DNA from: Vitellaria paradoxa
Lineage: Eukaryota > Streptophyta > Magnoliopsida > Ericales > Sapotaceae
Assembly (NCBI GenBank): GCA_019916065.1
Contig: JAINTL010000104.1
Span: 247,967-311,966 of the forward strand
DNA length: 64,000 nucleotides
Direction: 5' to 3'
Every line of letters starts with the position of its first letter. Within the stretch, counting starts at the first letter, position 1. The position numbers and the translations under genes are program-made. Shown piece by piece: positions 36,601 through 48,600 of this stretch. The notes beneath the pieces are model-generated. The model was given only the letters and a program-made list of their open reading frames with translations. It did no database searches and was not told the origin of the DNA.

Positions 36601-39600
36601 ATGCTGATATTAAATGAAAAATTGGGTTGAATAATAATTATTATAAATTTCCTACTTGTGTTATTGATGGGAATAAAGAATTTAATGGATGTAACTTAAT
36701 GATGACTTATGTATTGCCTACTTACTACCCCATATCGTCTTGCTAAAATTTACATGCCGAAAATGTTGGTATATTCTATATCTATGAAGCACGGATGTTT
36801 CAAATTAGGCGCCGAACTCGTATCGGATACTTCGGGGATGCGGATACGGCTAGGATACGGTCGGATACGTATCGGATACGCCACGTGGTGTATCCTAATT
36901 TTTTATTTTAAATTTTGTATAGGATATGGCTGGGATACGGGAAGGATACGGGAAGGATACGGCTAGGATATGGCGGGGGTCCAAAATGTAATATTTTAAA
37001 CCTTTTTGGGGGTACAATTGATATGATAAAATTTTAGTAGGGGCCAAACTATAATTAACTAAAATAGATGGATATGATTGAAGTTTGATCTAACTAAAAT
37101 TTAGGAAATGAAAAAACTATTTTTATTTTGGGATGTATGAAATTGTATTTGATGCTTTTTGTTATATTTGTATTTTGTGTATGAATGATGTTGGTAGTTT
37201 TGAATATGAATGATGTTAATTTATGGATTGAATAGTATTTTTCAAACTATATAATTGTTATTTAGAAAATGTTTAGTAGTATATACATGCTATCTTCAAA
37301 ATTATTTTAAATAAAAAATATATTTTATTTTAATTTTTTGCCGTATCTTTGTCGTACCCGTATCCTCATTTTTTAAAAATTGCCGTATCCCGTATCCGTA
37401 CCCGTACCCGCTCCCGTATCCGTATCCGTGCTTCATAGTTCTATGTCCTTTGTGATCCTAGTTCCAATGCAATTTTTTTCACTTTGCCATGTGATATGAG
37501 TTTTGTCGTAATTTGTCATGTGGGGAACTTGTTACTTTGTCGAGGCATCTTTGGGCCTTAGATATTGTCTGCAGGTTGTGGTGATATTTTAATGCCAGTT
37601 CCAGTTCCTCCACCTCTTTAGCGGTGTCCATTTGTGTTCAATGTTGAAGACCTCATTTTTCTTCAACTTCAAAGATGTCTAGTCAAGTGGAAAATGCGAC
37701 CTGATAATAGTGTCAAGTTTTTAATACGACAGAGTCGAGTTCTTCTCAGTCCGGGAGAGTTGATGAGGACATTAGTTTTTAAATTTATTTATTTTTATTA
37801 TTATTATTATTATTTATTATTTAAACCCATTTGTTTTTGGGTTTTATTGATTATAAGTTTATATTATTAAAGGTTATTTGGGCCCATTTGTTTTTGGGCT
37901 ATTTTATTATTAGGTTTATTTTAGGCCTTTGTGTTAGACCCATGAAGTTTTTTATCTAAACCCTAATTAGGGTTAGGAGAATATTATTGATTGATTAGAT
38001 GATAATTTGATTGCTTCTTCCTTACAGTTGCTATTCTTTTCCCTCTCCTTCTCCTTTTCTCTTCTTCTTCTTCTTTGATTCTTTCTTCTTCTCTATGATT
38101 CTACACCAGAAAGTACCTTCTCTAGCCTGTCCACTTCATGTCTCTGTTTACAGCCAATTTCAATGGTAAAGCGCATGGAGAAGCTTCAAACGGACTTTCT
38201 TTTGGGTGGCAAAGGGGAGGAATTCTTTGGTGGACTGGAATTCAATTTGTCTTCCTTTCAAGGAAGGTGGAGTGGGGATCAGAACTCTAAGATTGTTTAA
38301 TGAGGGTTTGTTGGGAAAATAGCTCTGGAGATATTCAAAGGAAGGGTTAGACTTTGGAGAAGGGTGATAGCTTCTAAAATATGGGGAGGAGTGGGGCAGG
38401 TGGAGTTCAGCTTGTTGCTCTAACTCCTATGAGATGAGCCTATGGAAGGGCATAAATTTTTATAGCTATTTGCCTTGGAAAGCTGGGAGGGGAGATAGGA
38501 TTCTTTTTTGGAAGCATAGATGGAAAGAAGGTAGGCTTATGGACCTTTTTCCTGACATCTTTAATTTGTCAGCTAACAAGGATGTTTCGGTTGCAGAAAG
38601 TAGGGGTGCTATTGATCGAGGTGGGGGGTCAAATGTGCTGTTGAGAAGAAAAATTCATGAATGGGAATTCGAGTGTTTTGTACACCTCATTGAAGTCCTG
38701 TATACCACGACTTTGGAAGATGGTGGATACTGAGTGTCATGGGTGTGCTCTAAAAAAGTGGAGTTTGATGTGAAATCTTACTATTAGGCTTTGGCGAGAG
38801 GGAGTGAAGATGATTTCCCTTAGTATAAAGTTTGGAAGGCTGGGCCCACACCAAGAGTGGCATTCTTTGTTTGGTGTGTAGTGAGGGGTAAAATTATGAA
38901 TTTACCCGCATGTATAGTTTTAGTTTTATTGAAATTATAATGCATATACTTTGATTTAATTCTATTTGCTCTAAAACCTCTTGATTCTGAAGTATGCCTC
39001 CAAGGTTGTAACTTATTATTAATTCCAAGCTTAGTTTTGTCTATCAATACAAAATCATCTGTGAACAATCTGCAGCAATTTGTAAGTTTGTCCATTGCCA
39101 AGGTGAAAAGATAAAGGTTTAGCGCAGATCTTTGGTGTAGACCAATTTTAATTAGAAAATCAGTTTTATTGCTTCTTATGTATTTTGTCATACAAGCCCT
39201 TGATCATTTTAATATATTTCATAGCAACTCCTTTATTCCAACATCCACCGTAAAATTTTCCTTGGAACCCCATCTAATACCTTCTCTAAGTCAATAATAT
39301 ATTGTTTTATATGTGTAATGCAGTGTTTACTACTTAATGAATAAATAAGGATATATGTGTCATTATATACATTAATACATACCTCAGAACCCACTTAAAA
39401 ATAAACTCCCAAGCATGGGTTTATTATTTTTAAACCCGTGTTCCCGAACACCTCAGAACCCATACTAAGTCATACCGTTTAAACACCTCAAAACCCATAT
39501 TTTAAAAACACCTTAGAACCCATAGTTTAAAACATCCAAGCACACCCTAAAAACCATGTGAGGATCTTTCTAAGCACCATTCTTTTCATTTGCCTAGTTT

Positions 39601-42600
39601 GTTATTTTGTTTGTATATGACTAATTTTAACTTCCTTGATAGCTCTGGTATTGACTGGTGGGTATGCATCAAATGGTGCTATTCCTCAGAGTGCTCAGTC
39701 TGATGGTGATTCAACCAACACAACAGTAAGTCCTGCTTCATTTGCACAATTAATTATTAGCAACTCTTGTTACTTGGTTAATGCATTTTAATTGTAGATA
39801 TTTGTGGGAGGGCTTGATTCCGATGTCACTGATGAGGATCTCAGGCAGTCATTCTCTCAGTATGGTGAGGTAGTCTCTGTAAAAATACCTGCTGGAAAAG
39901 GATGTGGCTTTGTACAATTTGCTAACAGGTGCAATCTCTAGAAACGACACTGGTATCAGGGTTTAATGTTATTATAATAGCTTGTCCATGATAATATTCT
40001 GAGTCTCAATGGCGTATGGCTATTGTTTTATCAAAAATGTGGTGAAAACTTGCTCTTAACATTTTATTCTGTAAACTGATATGATCCCCACCTCTGGCTC
40101 TGTTACAGAAGCAATGCTGAAGATGCAATGCAGAGACTCAATGGGACAGTTATCGGCAAGCAGACGGTTCGGCTCTCCTGGGGTCGAAGTCCAGGGAATA
40201 AGCTGGTAAATTTTCTCAACTAAAAGGACTGAATTGTTTACTGAAATATATGTATACACAGAGTCATCCAGATCATCTAATGTTGAGTTTTCCAGTGTTT
40301 TTGAATGAAAACCCCGCAATTGGCAGCAATGCTCCTTCCAAATGTAGCGCAATGTAGAGGAACCTTCCCTTTTTATTATGTATAGAATTAAAATTAATAT
40401 TGTTCTGTTATGGAACATTATGGGGTATATTACCTATAGACCCCTTGTACTAAAGTTAAAAATCACTATGAATTTCAAATATCTATCTACTTTTATTCTC
40501 TTTGTACTTTAAGTGAAAATGCTAAAAAATGGGTCAAAGATAGTAGTTTTGACTCTTAATAACTTTCAAAGATGCATTTACATTTCCTGCCTGAGCTTGC
40601 ACTCCTTGATTCAATTTAATTTTCAATGAGTGTTTTTCTCTTTTCACTTAAAAAGTTGACACCGTTCACGATTTCACTCTAGTCTCATATACAATGGGTG
40701 TAAAGGTTAATTTTTGAAGTTTAGGGGGTATTGGTGATTTTCATCTTTAGTATAAAGGATACAAAGGCAATTAACCCAAGATTATATCATAAATATAAAT
40801 AGTCTATTATTGCCTTCACATCATCTTTCAAAATTCAACAAAGTAATTCATTACGGGTATCGTTACATGTTTCTTTTAAAAGTTCTAATTGGATTTGTGA
40901 GATCATAACTTCTATCTAAGAATTTGAAAAAGGTGTTTTTCCTGACATAACGGTGGGGCATTTGCTGAGATATCGTTCTCGAGTACGAGGGTTTGTTCTT
41001 GGATCCAAGAACCGCCTTGAATCCACAAGAACTGTGAAGAACACAATGATCAACAAGCTCTCTAATTAATCTGAAAATAATTGATGATTGAATTAATTAC
41101 AAAAGGGTCTTTTATAGAGAGAATTAATCTAATCCTAGCCCGTTCCAAAAACTGTTTCCGAACTCTTTAAGAGAGTTTTAATGTCCAATTTATAAAAAGA
41201 AATATAATCTATATCCCATAAGGATTACAAATAGCCTTCGGCTCGAAAATAAAGACATAATATAGTTCCTAATTAAATAGAAAACTCTTAATTAAAATAA
41301 GATTTCCTAGGTAAAATAGAAAACTATCTCTAATAAGTTTGTGTAAAGCTCAAACTTAAATTCTAGAAACCTAAAATAAATAAAATGTATCCTAAAAACT
41401 AATTAGGATATTTTTTAAAATATAACTCTACCATTGACTACTTTGTTCTATCTCTTGTCCTCCATCACATCCATCAAGCTCCAAGGAAGAAATCCCTTGT
41501 TGAAATACGATACCATCTCTAATAAGTTTGAGTTGAGCTCAAACTTAAATTCTAGAAACCTAAAATAAATTATATTCTAATAATAATTAGAATATTTTTA
41601 CAAATAGAACTCCATCCTTGACCGCTTCATTCTAAGCTCCAAGCAAGAAATCGCTTGATGAAATACAAAAATTCAAATCTAAATTTTGTAAATACTGGGT
41701 TTGTATTTGATATTTAGGAATTATTTAGGTGGCATTTGGTTTATTTTTGTGTTTTCTATTTTCTATTTTTGTTTTATGTGTTAAAAATCTCAAAATAAAG
41801 AAACAGAAAATGCTTTGTTTTTCTTGTTTTGAGATTTTCCTTGTTTTTTGTTGAAAACTCTCAAAACGATTTTTTATCATTTTGTATTTCATGTGTAAAC
41901 TCATTTTCAGTTTTCGAAAACAAATTTTGAAAACACAAGTAACTAAATGAATTTTGAGTTGTTTTCCTTATTTTCAAAAGCACAAAATGAAAAATAAGAT
42001 CAAAACAGAAAATAGAAAATAAAAACAGAAAACAAAAAATTAAAAAAAACCAAATAACCCCATAGTTTTCCAAGTTATATGTTAACCCCTCACTCCACTC
42101 ACTCCACAAAAGGGGGAAAAATGTATTACCAAATTGAGATCCATCATGTATTTTTTTTTTTTTTGGCATTGTGTATTTCGTTTGTGTGTGAATATGTGCA
42201 TGTGTTATTCTATTATGTATAATTGAATACTCAAAACCCATGTGGATTTGTATTTGTTAAGAGTCTAAAATAATAATATAAGTAATAAGATTGCCTTTCT
42301 TTTAAAAAACTTAAATTTTTAAGTGAGATGGTGACTTATCGTATAACATGGTATTAGAGTAGACAAACCCTGAGTTCAAATCTGACCGTCTAAGAAGCAC
42401 AAATACAAACACAATATACGGATATGGAACTCTTAGAATTAATTAGAGAAAGAAGCATTGTATATTAGAGAAATAGAACATATAGCTGTTGCATAATTAT
42501 ATTAGAGAGAAACTACATAGAATGTAAAAGACGACCCTTTATATATTAGGGCAACATTTGAATGGTAATGACTATTTTGCTCTTAACCTTAATAAGTTAA

Positions 42601-45600
42601 TATTATTCCAATACCCCTAATCAAACTCATGATGCGACGGGACAAAACAATAGGAGTTTGCCAAGTAAAAAATAGAAGCGTTGAACTGTGGGTCGTTGTG
42701 AAAAAAAAGACAAGAAGAAGCCAAGTTGTTGATGATGGCGCACATAATGACAATCAATTTCAATATGCTTGATACGCTCATGAAAAATCGAATTGTGTGC
42801 TATTTGAATAGCACTTTTGTTGTCATAATACATTGGAGTGGGCGTAGAGAACAAAATATCAAAGTCAACAAGAAACCAATGCAACCAATTAAGTTCAGCA
42901 TTAATGGTGGCCATAGCACGACACTCAGCTTCAGCAGATAAGCGAGCAACAATTGTTTATTTTTTACTTTTCCAAGAGATAAGAGAATCGCCAAGAAAAA
43001 CATAAAAGCTAGTAGTAAACTTGTGATCCATAGAGTTCCCAGCCTAATCAGTATCAGAATAAGCACTGAGATCTAGAGAAGACAAACAGGAGAACAATAA
43101 TGATGTGTCATCTACACACATTTTACTTCATTTATGATGGGTTATCTACATACATTGTACTTCATTTATGTTTGTTTTGCATTTTTTTTTTTTTGGTTGA
43201 TTTGTAGTGTTCTATGGGTCATAATCTCTTGGTTTGTTCAAAATGACCCCTAATCTACCTAGCTTTGCCTATATAAAGGCTTGGATGTTGTTTGTAAGTC
43301 TTGGTTGGAATGTTTAGATAAAAATACAGCTCATGAGTTATTGCTCTCCTCCCTCGTTGTATTCTTCTCTATCTTGATACTTCTTTCCCTTAACTATTTT
43401 CTTTTCTCCTTGGCTTAATCCTTCCCCCCCCCCTTCACATCAATTTGGTATAAGAGCCAAAATTCCTACAAAATTTCAACTATCAGCTGTAGCTTGAATC
43501 AAACAGACCCTCCGTTAATTTCCAGAACACTTTTCGTCAATACCGAATTGTTGTCTTCTTTGGCGACGAGGACCATCGTCATTGGTGTCTTCGAAAACCC
43601 TTAGTCGTTGTGGATCAATCAAACAACCACTGCTCACCCCCATTGACATTGCAAAGCCTTTTGCACATTGCAAGCCATCGCAAACCATCTCAATCCTTGC
43701 CACCACCACTTGCTTCGCCCAACTTGGACAACTCTCACAGATCCTTCTCAAAGCTCACATGAGCCTTCGCGACCCTCCATTTGCCTCCACTGGCCAAAGA
43801 GAGTAAGATCTACTCTTAGAGGTCTTCCATTGTGCTTTTGTGCATTTTGGGCAACACCTAACCTCAGCGATCCCCATGCCTTCCTCCAGCGAACACTTTG
43901 CTGTCTCTAGTGACCTCCGACGACTCCACTGTTTTTTTTTTTGGTGAAAACTCGAAAAAAAAAAAAAATAGTTTGAAAACCATGAATCTTTTTCAGCCTG
44001 ATGTATGATTATGATATACTTGATTGGAATATCCCATTTAATTCCTATAACCGATACTATCGTGGCAAGAGGAATGATTGGATGTATAATAGGAATGAGT
44101 ATGGGTATGAGATCAATTCGTTGGACAAATGGAATCGCCTAATGCAAGGTAATTGTTTCGTAACTAAATATGTGACTCAGTTTGACGAGTTTTGGAGGAA
44201 TTGTTATATATTTGAAGATGAGGTTGTCACGTTAAATAGGTTTTATGCAAGGCCTATATGTTGACCTTCAAAGGGCACTTTATCTTAGGGGTATCACAAC
44301 ACTTGACCATGGTTACACTTTTGTCCAAGACTATAAATTGTTCATTTGGAACCCATTAGGACAAGTCAAGGTAGTCATCATCCTTGAAGCTAACTGATAT
44401 CATTAAATTTGGAGCCAATGTTAATTCATACTCATATAGCTCCACCAATGAGTATTGGCGAAAACAAGCTCATTAAAAACCCTGTGAAAAAGCTTGAAGG
44501 GGACAATCTTGATGATTTGGATGAGTTTGGTAATTTGATTGATGAATCTTGCATTGTTGCATCATTTAATGAAGGACATCGTAAAGAGCAAACTTTTGAT
44601 CCCATCTCTGATAAGCTTACTTCTTTGGATAATATTGAGTATGATGTCACGATACCACCCATGGGTGCTATTAAGATTCTTGATACTGAATGTCAGATTA
44701 TAACAAATATTGGTGGTAGCATCAATGTCATCCTTACTTGTGTTGTGCTATGTCCTCAGTTGGATCTGTGCTTCATCTATACAGTGTCTTCTAGGATTTT
44801 GTCCTCCCTATTCGACAATTTAATCCAGCTTTGTTGGCATTATTTTGGACTTAACAAGATCTCTCGCCAGAATCAAAGTTCTTTCACTGGGAGAGAATTG
44901 ATGGGAACGTTAGGTTCCTCCCACCCTAACATGAGTGCATGAGCTCCGGAAGCAGCTTGAGCATTCACTCTGTTTGTGGTCTAGAGATTAAAGGCAGAGC
45001 TCATAGTTTCAACTTGATCGGATTGAGTTTCCACCTTGGGAGAATTGATAGGTCATTTGCATACACTATACTTCATTTATAATGGGTCATCTGCATACAT
45101 TGTATTTCATTTATGTTTGTTTTGTATTTTTTTTGGTTGATTTGTAGTTGTTTGTAAGAAGTCATAGTCTCTTGGTTTGTTTAAGATGACTCCTAATCTA
45201 CCTAGCTTTACCTATATAAAGGCTTGTTTGTTGTTTTGTAAGGCATGGTTGAATGTGTGGATAAAAATATAGCTTGTGAGTTGTTTCTCTTCTCCCTCAT
45301 TGTGTTCTCCTCTCTCTTTGTGGATATTTCTTCTCTCCCTTGACTATTTTCTTCTCTCATTGGCTTAATTTCTTTCTTGTTTCAAATCATTAACTTTGAT
45401 TAATGTCCTATGATAACGGAGAATGCGAAGAATAGCGGTGAAAAATGGTACTAAGGTAACAGACTAACCAACAACATGAATTGCGTACGAAATATCTGGG
45501 TGAGTCAGTGAGATAAGCCATGCTACCAACAATGGTACGGTCTAAAGTTGGATCAAGTAAGACCGAACCATAAGAGTAAGAATAATGAGCATTGAGCTCC

Positions 45601-48600
45601 AATTGTGTATTCATTGTGCGAGAATCAGATAACCCAAAATGAGCTAGAATATTAGATAGGTACTTGGGCTGAGAGAGAAGATACCCCTTAGGAGAAGATG
45701 TAATTGTGATGCCTAAGAATTAGCAAAGATAACCCAAATCTTTCATCTCAAAATGTTATGTAGTTGAAATTTCAAAACGGAAATACCAAGCCCATCATTA
45801 CGAGAGATACTCATACCATCAACATAAAGGACAAGAATAATGAAGCTGAAGGAAGTAGAGTGTATAAATGCTGCACTATCATGATTATTGGACCGAAAAC
45901 CCAAATTATAGATAACAAAGGAAAGCATGGCATACTATAATCATGGCACGTGTTTGAAACCACAAAGAGCTTTGCGAAGCTTACACACTTGACTAGAAGA
46001 ATGAGGCAACCTAGGTGGAGGTTGCATAAAAACTTCCTCACTCAAATCCTCATTGAGGAATGCATTTTTAGCATTCATTTGAGAGATACCCCACTATCGA
46101 GTGGTTGGTACCGCAATTAAAACACGAATGGTCATCTAAGCAACTGGAGCAAATGTCTTCTCATAGTCAATACCATACTCTTGGGCAAAGCATTCTGCAA
46201 CAAGGCGAGCTTTGTAGCACTCCATAGAACCATCATACTTCGTCTTAATCTTGTATATCCATTTGCATCCAACAACACATTTACCATTAGGTAAGGAAAT
46301 CAAATTCCAAGTGTTTATTTTATGCAATGCAGATAATTCCTCATCCATTACCTGCTGCCAAAGAGGATCAAGAAGAGCTTCCTTATAGGAAGTAGGCTCA
46401 TAAAGAGAATGAACAAAAGCAAGTAAAAGTAAACAACAAAAATTAGCTGAGTAACAAGAAGAAGTGAAACCAAAATAGACAGGACACGAACATGTGGAGG
46501 ATAGCGAGTAATAGGATCCATATGTCCTTCTGATTGAGATACAGGAGTAGTAGGACGGAATATGGTGGAGCGAGCAGTGCAACAGACCTGCGAGAGTAAG
46601 TATGCATGATAGGAGGATGAGTAGCGTGTAATGAAGAAATGTCAAAAACATATATATCGTTCATATACGTATCAGATGGAATATGAGGGGGAAAAGGATT
46701 AATGTAAACAAGATTTGACTTATGTATAGTCGATGTGTTGGCTGGTGTGGAAAAACACACAATGATAACCCTACTGACTTCACCACAACCAAGGAAAACA
46801 CACAATACAGAGAGAGGAGAGTTTGGTACGTTGAGCATGGGGTAACAATACAATGCAAGCATATCCAAATACGCATAGAGAGAAATAATCTAGAGTTCTT
46901 CCATTAAGTTTCTCAAAAGGAAAAATCTTAGAAATAAGAGCCATGGGAATATGATTAATCGAGTTACAGCAGTAAGAGCAGCTTCACCCAAAAGGGACTA
47001 GGGATATCGGCGGAAAGTAATAGTGAATGTGCAATTTTGATGATAGGCTTATGTTTATGTTCTGCTAGGCCATTCTGTCCAGGAGTACCAGTACAAGAGG
47101 GTTGATGCAAAGTGTCATCAAATTTGAGGAGATCAAGAAAAGTATCTAAATTAAATTCACTTGAGAGTCACAACAAAAGCATTTAATAGTCGAGGAATAC
47201 TACGTGCAAATCATAGCCCGAAAGGTTAAAAGATATAAAAAAAAATTCAGAATGACGTTTCATCAAAAACATCCAACAATATCTAGTATAATCATCACTA
47301 AATGAAACATAATACCTTGACTCACCTTTTGTGGCAGTTCGAGCGGGTATCCATACATTAGAATGAATGATATCGAAAGTAATAGCAGTAGCAGTAGCAG
47401 TAGCAGTAATATTCTTATTAAAAGGCAAAGAAGTAAATTTTACTAATTCGTATCCATTACAATTGGAAATGTCGTGACACTTAGCTATACAAAAATGGCC
47501 AGTAGACACAAATATTTCAAACGAGAAAAGGAAACATGACCCAGTCTAAAATGCTGAAGATAAAAGCTAGAAGAATTAGGATTTAGGCGAAAAGAAGGTA
47601 TATCAGAGGTGGTGGCAACAACAATAGGAACATGCAGCTTTGCCAGAACATATAAATCTACTTGCCTATGGCCCGTCCCAGATTAGCTTTTGGGATTTGG
47701 AATCCTGCACCGGGTGTCCAGAAGAAGAGAGTGATTATCCAAGATCAAACACTTGACTAATTGAAATAATATTCAAAATAAGCTGGGGAACAAAATAAAC
47801 ATTGAGAAGAGTCAAATTAGGAGATATAATAGATCCAATGGTAGCTAGAGACATTTGATTTTCGTTGGGAGCAAAGAACATATATAGGAGAGAAGAGAGA
47901 AGCAAATATAGAGGAGTTATTGGTCATATGATAAGTAGCTCCTAAGTCAAAGATCCAAGTCTTAGGAGATATACCTAAAGGACCTGATATAAACGAACCT
48001 GCAGAAGATGATAAAGACATGGCATTAGGTTGTTGGAGAGATAGAAGCTTCTGCAACTGATCAAAGATGAATGATAAGGTGGATGAGTGAGAGGGGTCAT
48101 CCATTGGTGGAGCAACAATTGCACTGTAATGAGGCTTAGGCTTAAATAAATGGTTGAGAGGATGGTCTTCGTTCTAATTTATTCGTTAGCATTGGGCATT
48201 GAGCTTTCTAGTGCCCTTTCTCATGATAGAAACTACATTCAGCTATATTAACTGGACCATGTCTAGACTAGGAACTAGAAGTAGGCTTTCGAAGAGATAG
48301 AAGGAACAACAAGAACTACTTATGACGGTACATGTAATAGGCCTTTTCTAGAAGAGGGGCTACGGAAGGGATTGGGGTATGATGAATGATGGAACCATGA
48401 AGTCCTTCAAAATCATCCTTAAAGCCATAAGAAACTGTACCAAGTGTTGTTCCTCTCTGTAAGTGCAGTATACCTGAATAGCACCCTATCCTGCTGGCTC
48501 AATGAGTGCAAGATGATCCCACCTCTCAGTTATAGCTGAATAGAATGCCTATGTACTCCTATTGTCTTGCCATGTACATTGAATATCATGCTCAAGTTGA

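Larger units (their letters stand above)
34830..38108 (+). mobile_element. Non-autonomous LTR retroelement (gag-only) inside the LINE
   Basis: LTRs at 34830-35170 and 37761-38108 (341 and 348 bp) begin TGATGAG and end GCACCA/ACACCA. Perfect 5-bp target duplication GAAAG (34825-34829 and 38109-38113). The primer binding site TTGGTATTAGAGC follows the 5' LTR within four bases, and a purine-rich CCGGGAGAGT precedes the 3' LTR. The interior encodes a gag-like protein and lacks RT and integrase. It must have used enzymes from another element. A hAT-type MITE has inserted at 36782. Confidence 0.92.
30068..38895 (+). mobile_element. LINE (L1-like) retrotransposon remnant, repeatedly interrupted
   Basis: Endonuclease-domain residues [19 protein letters not shown] and WALTGVYGP are readable at about 30129-30283, and the endonuclease end continues at 31649-31891 ([20 protein letters not shown]). 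RT residues follow: [20 protein letters not shown] (from 33051), [17 protein letters not shown] and [12 protein letters not shown] (34160-34390), and the catalytic box as FAED (34497-34508). The 3' part (38109-38895) reads [14 protein letters not shown] and [16 protein letters not shown], the usual C-terminal region. It is cut by insertions at 30445, 32411, 33230 and 34830. The 5' end is truncated and all frames are broken. Confidence 0.88.

Noticed and set aside
41861..42241. 126-codon minus-strand ORF in intron 5
   Set aside because: It runs through the inverted arm of a MITE and A/T-rich DNA; the composition is not protein-like.
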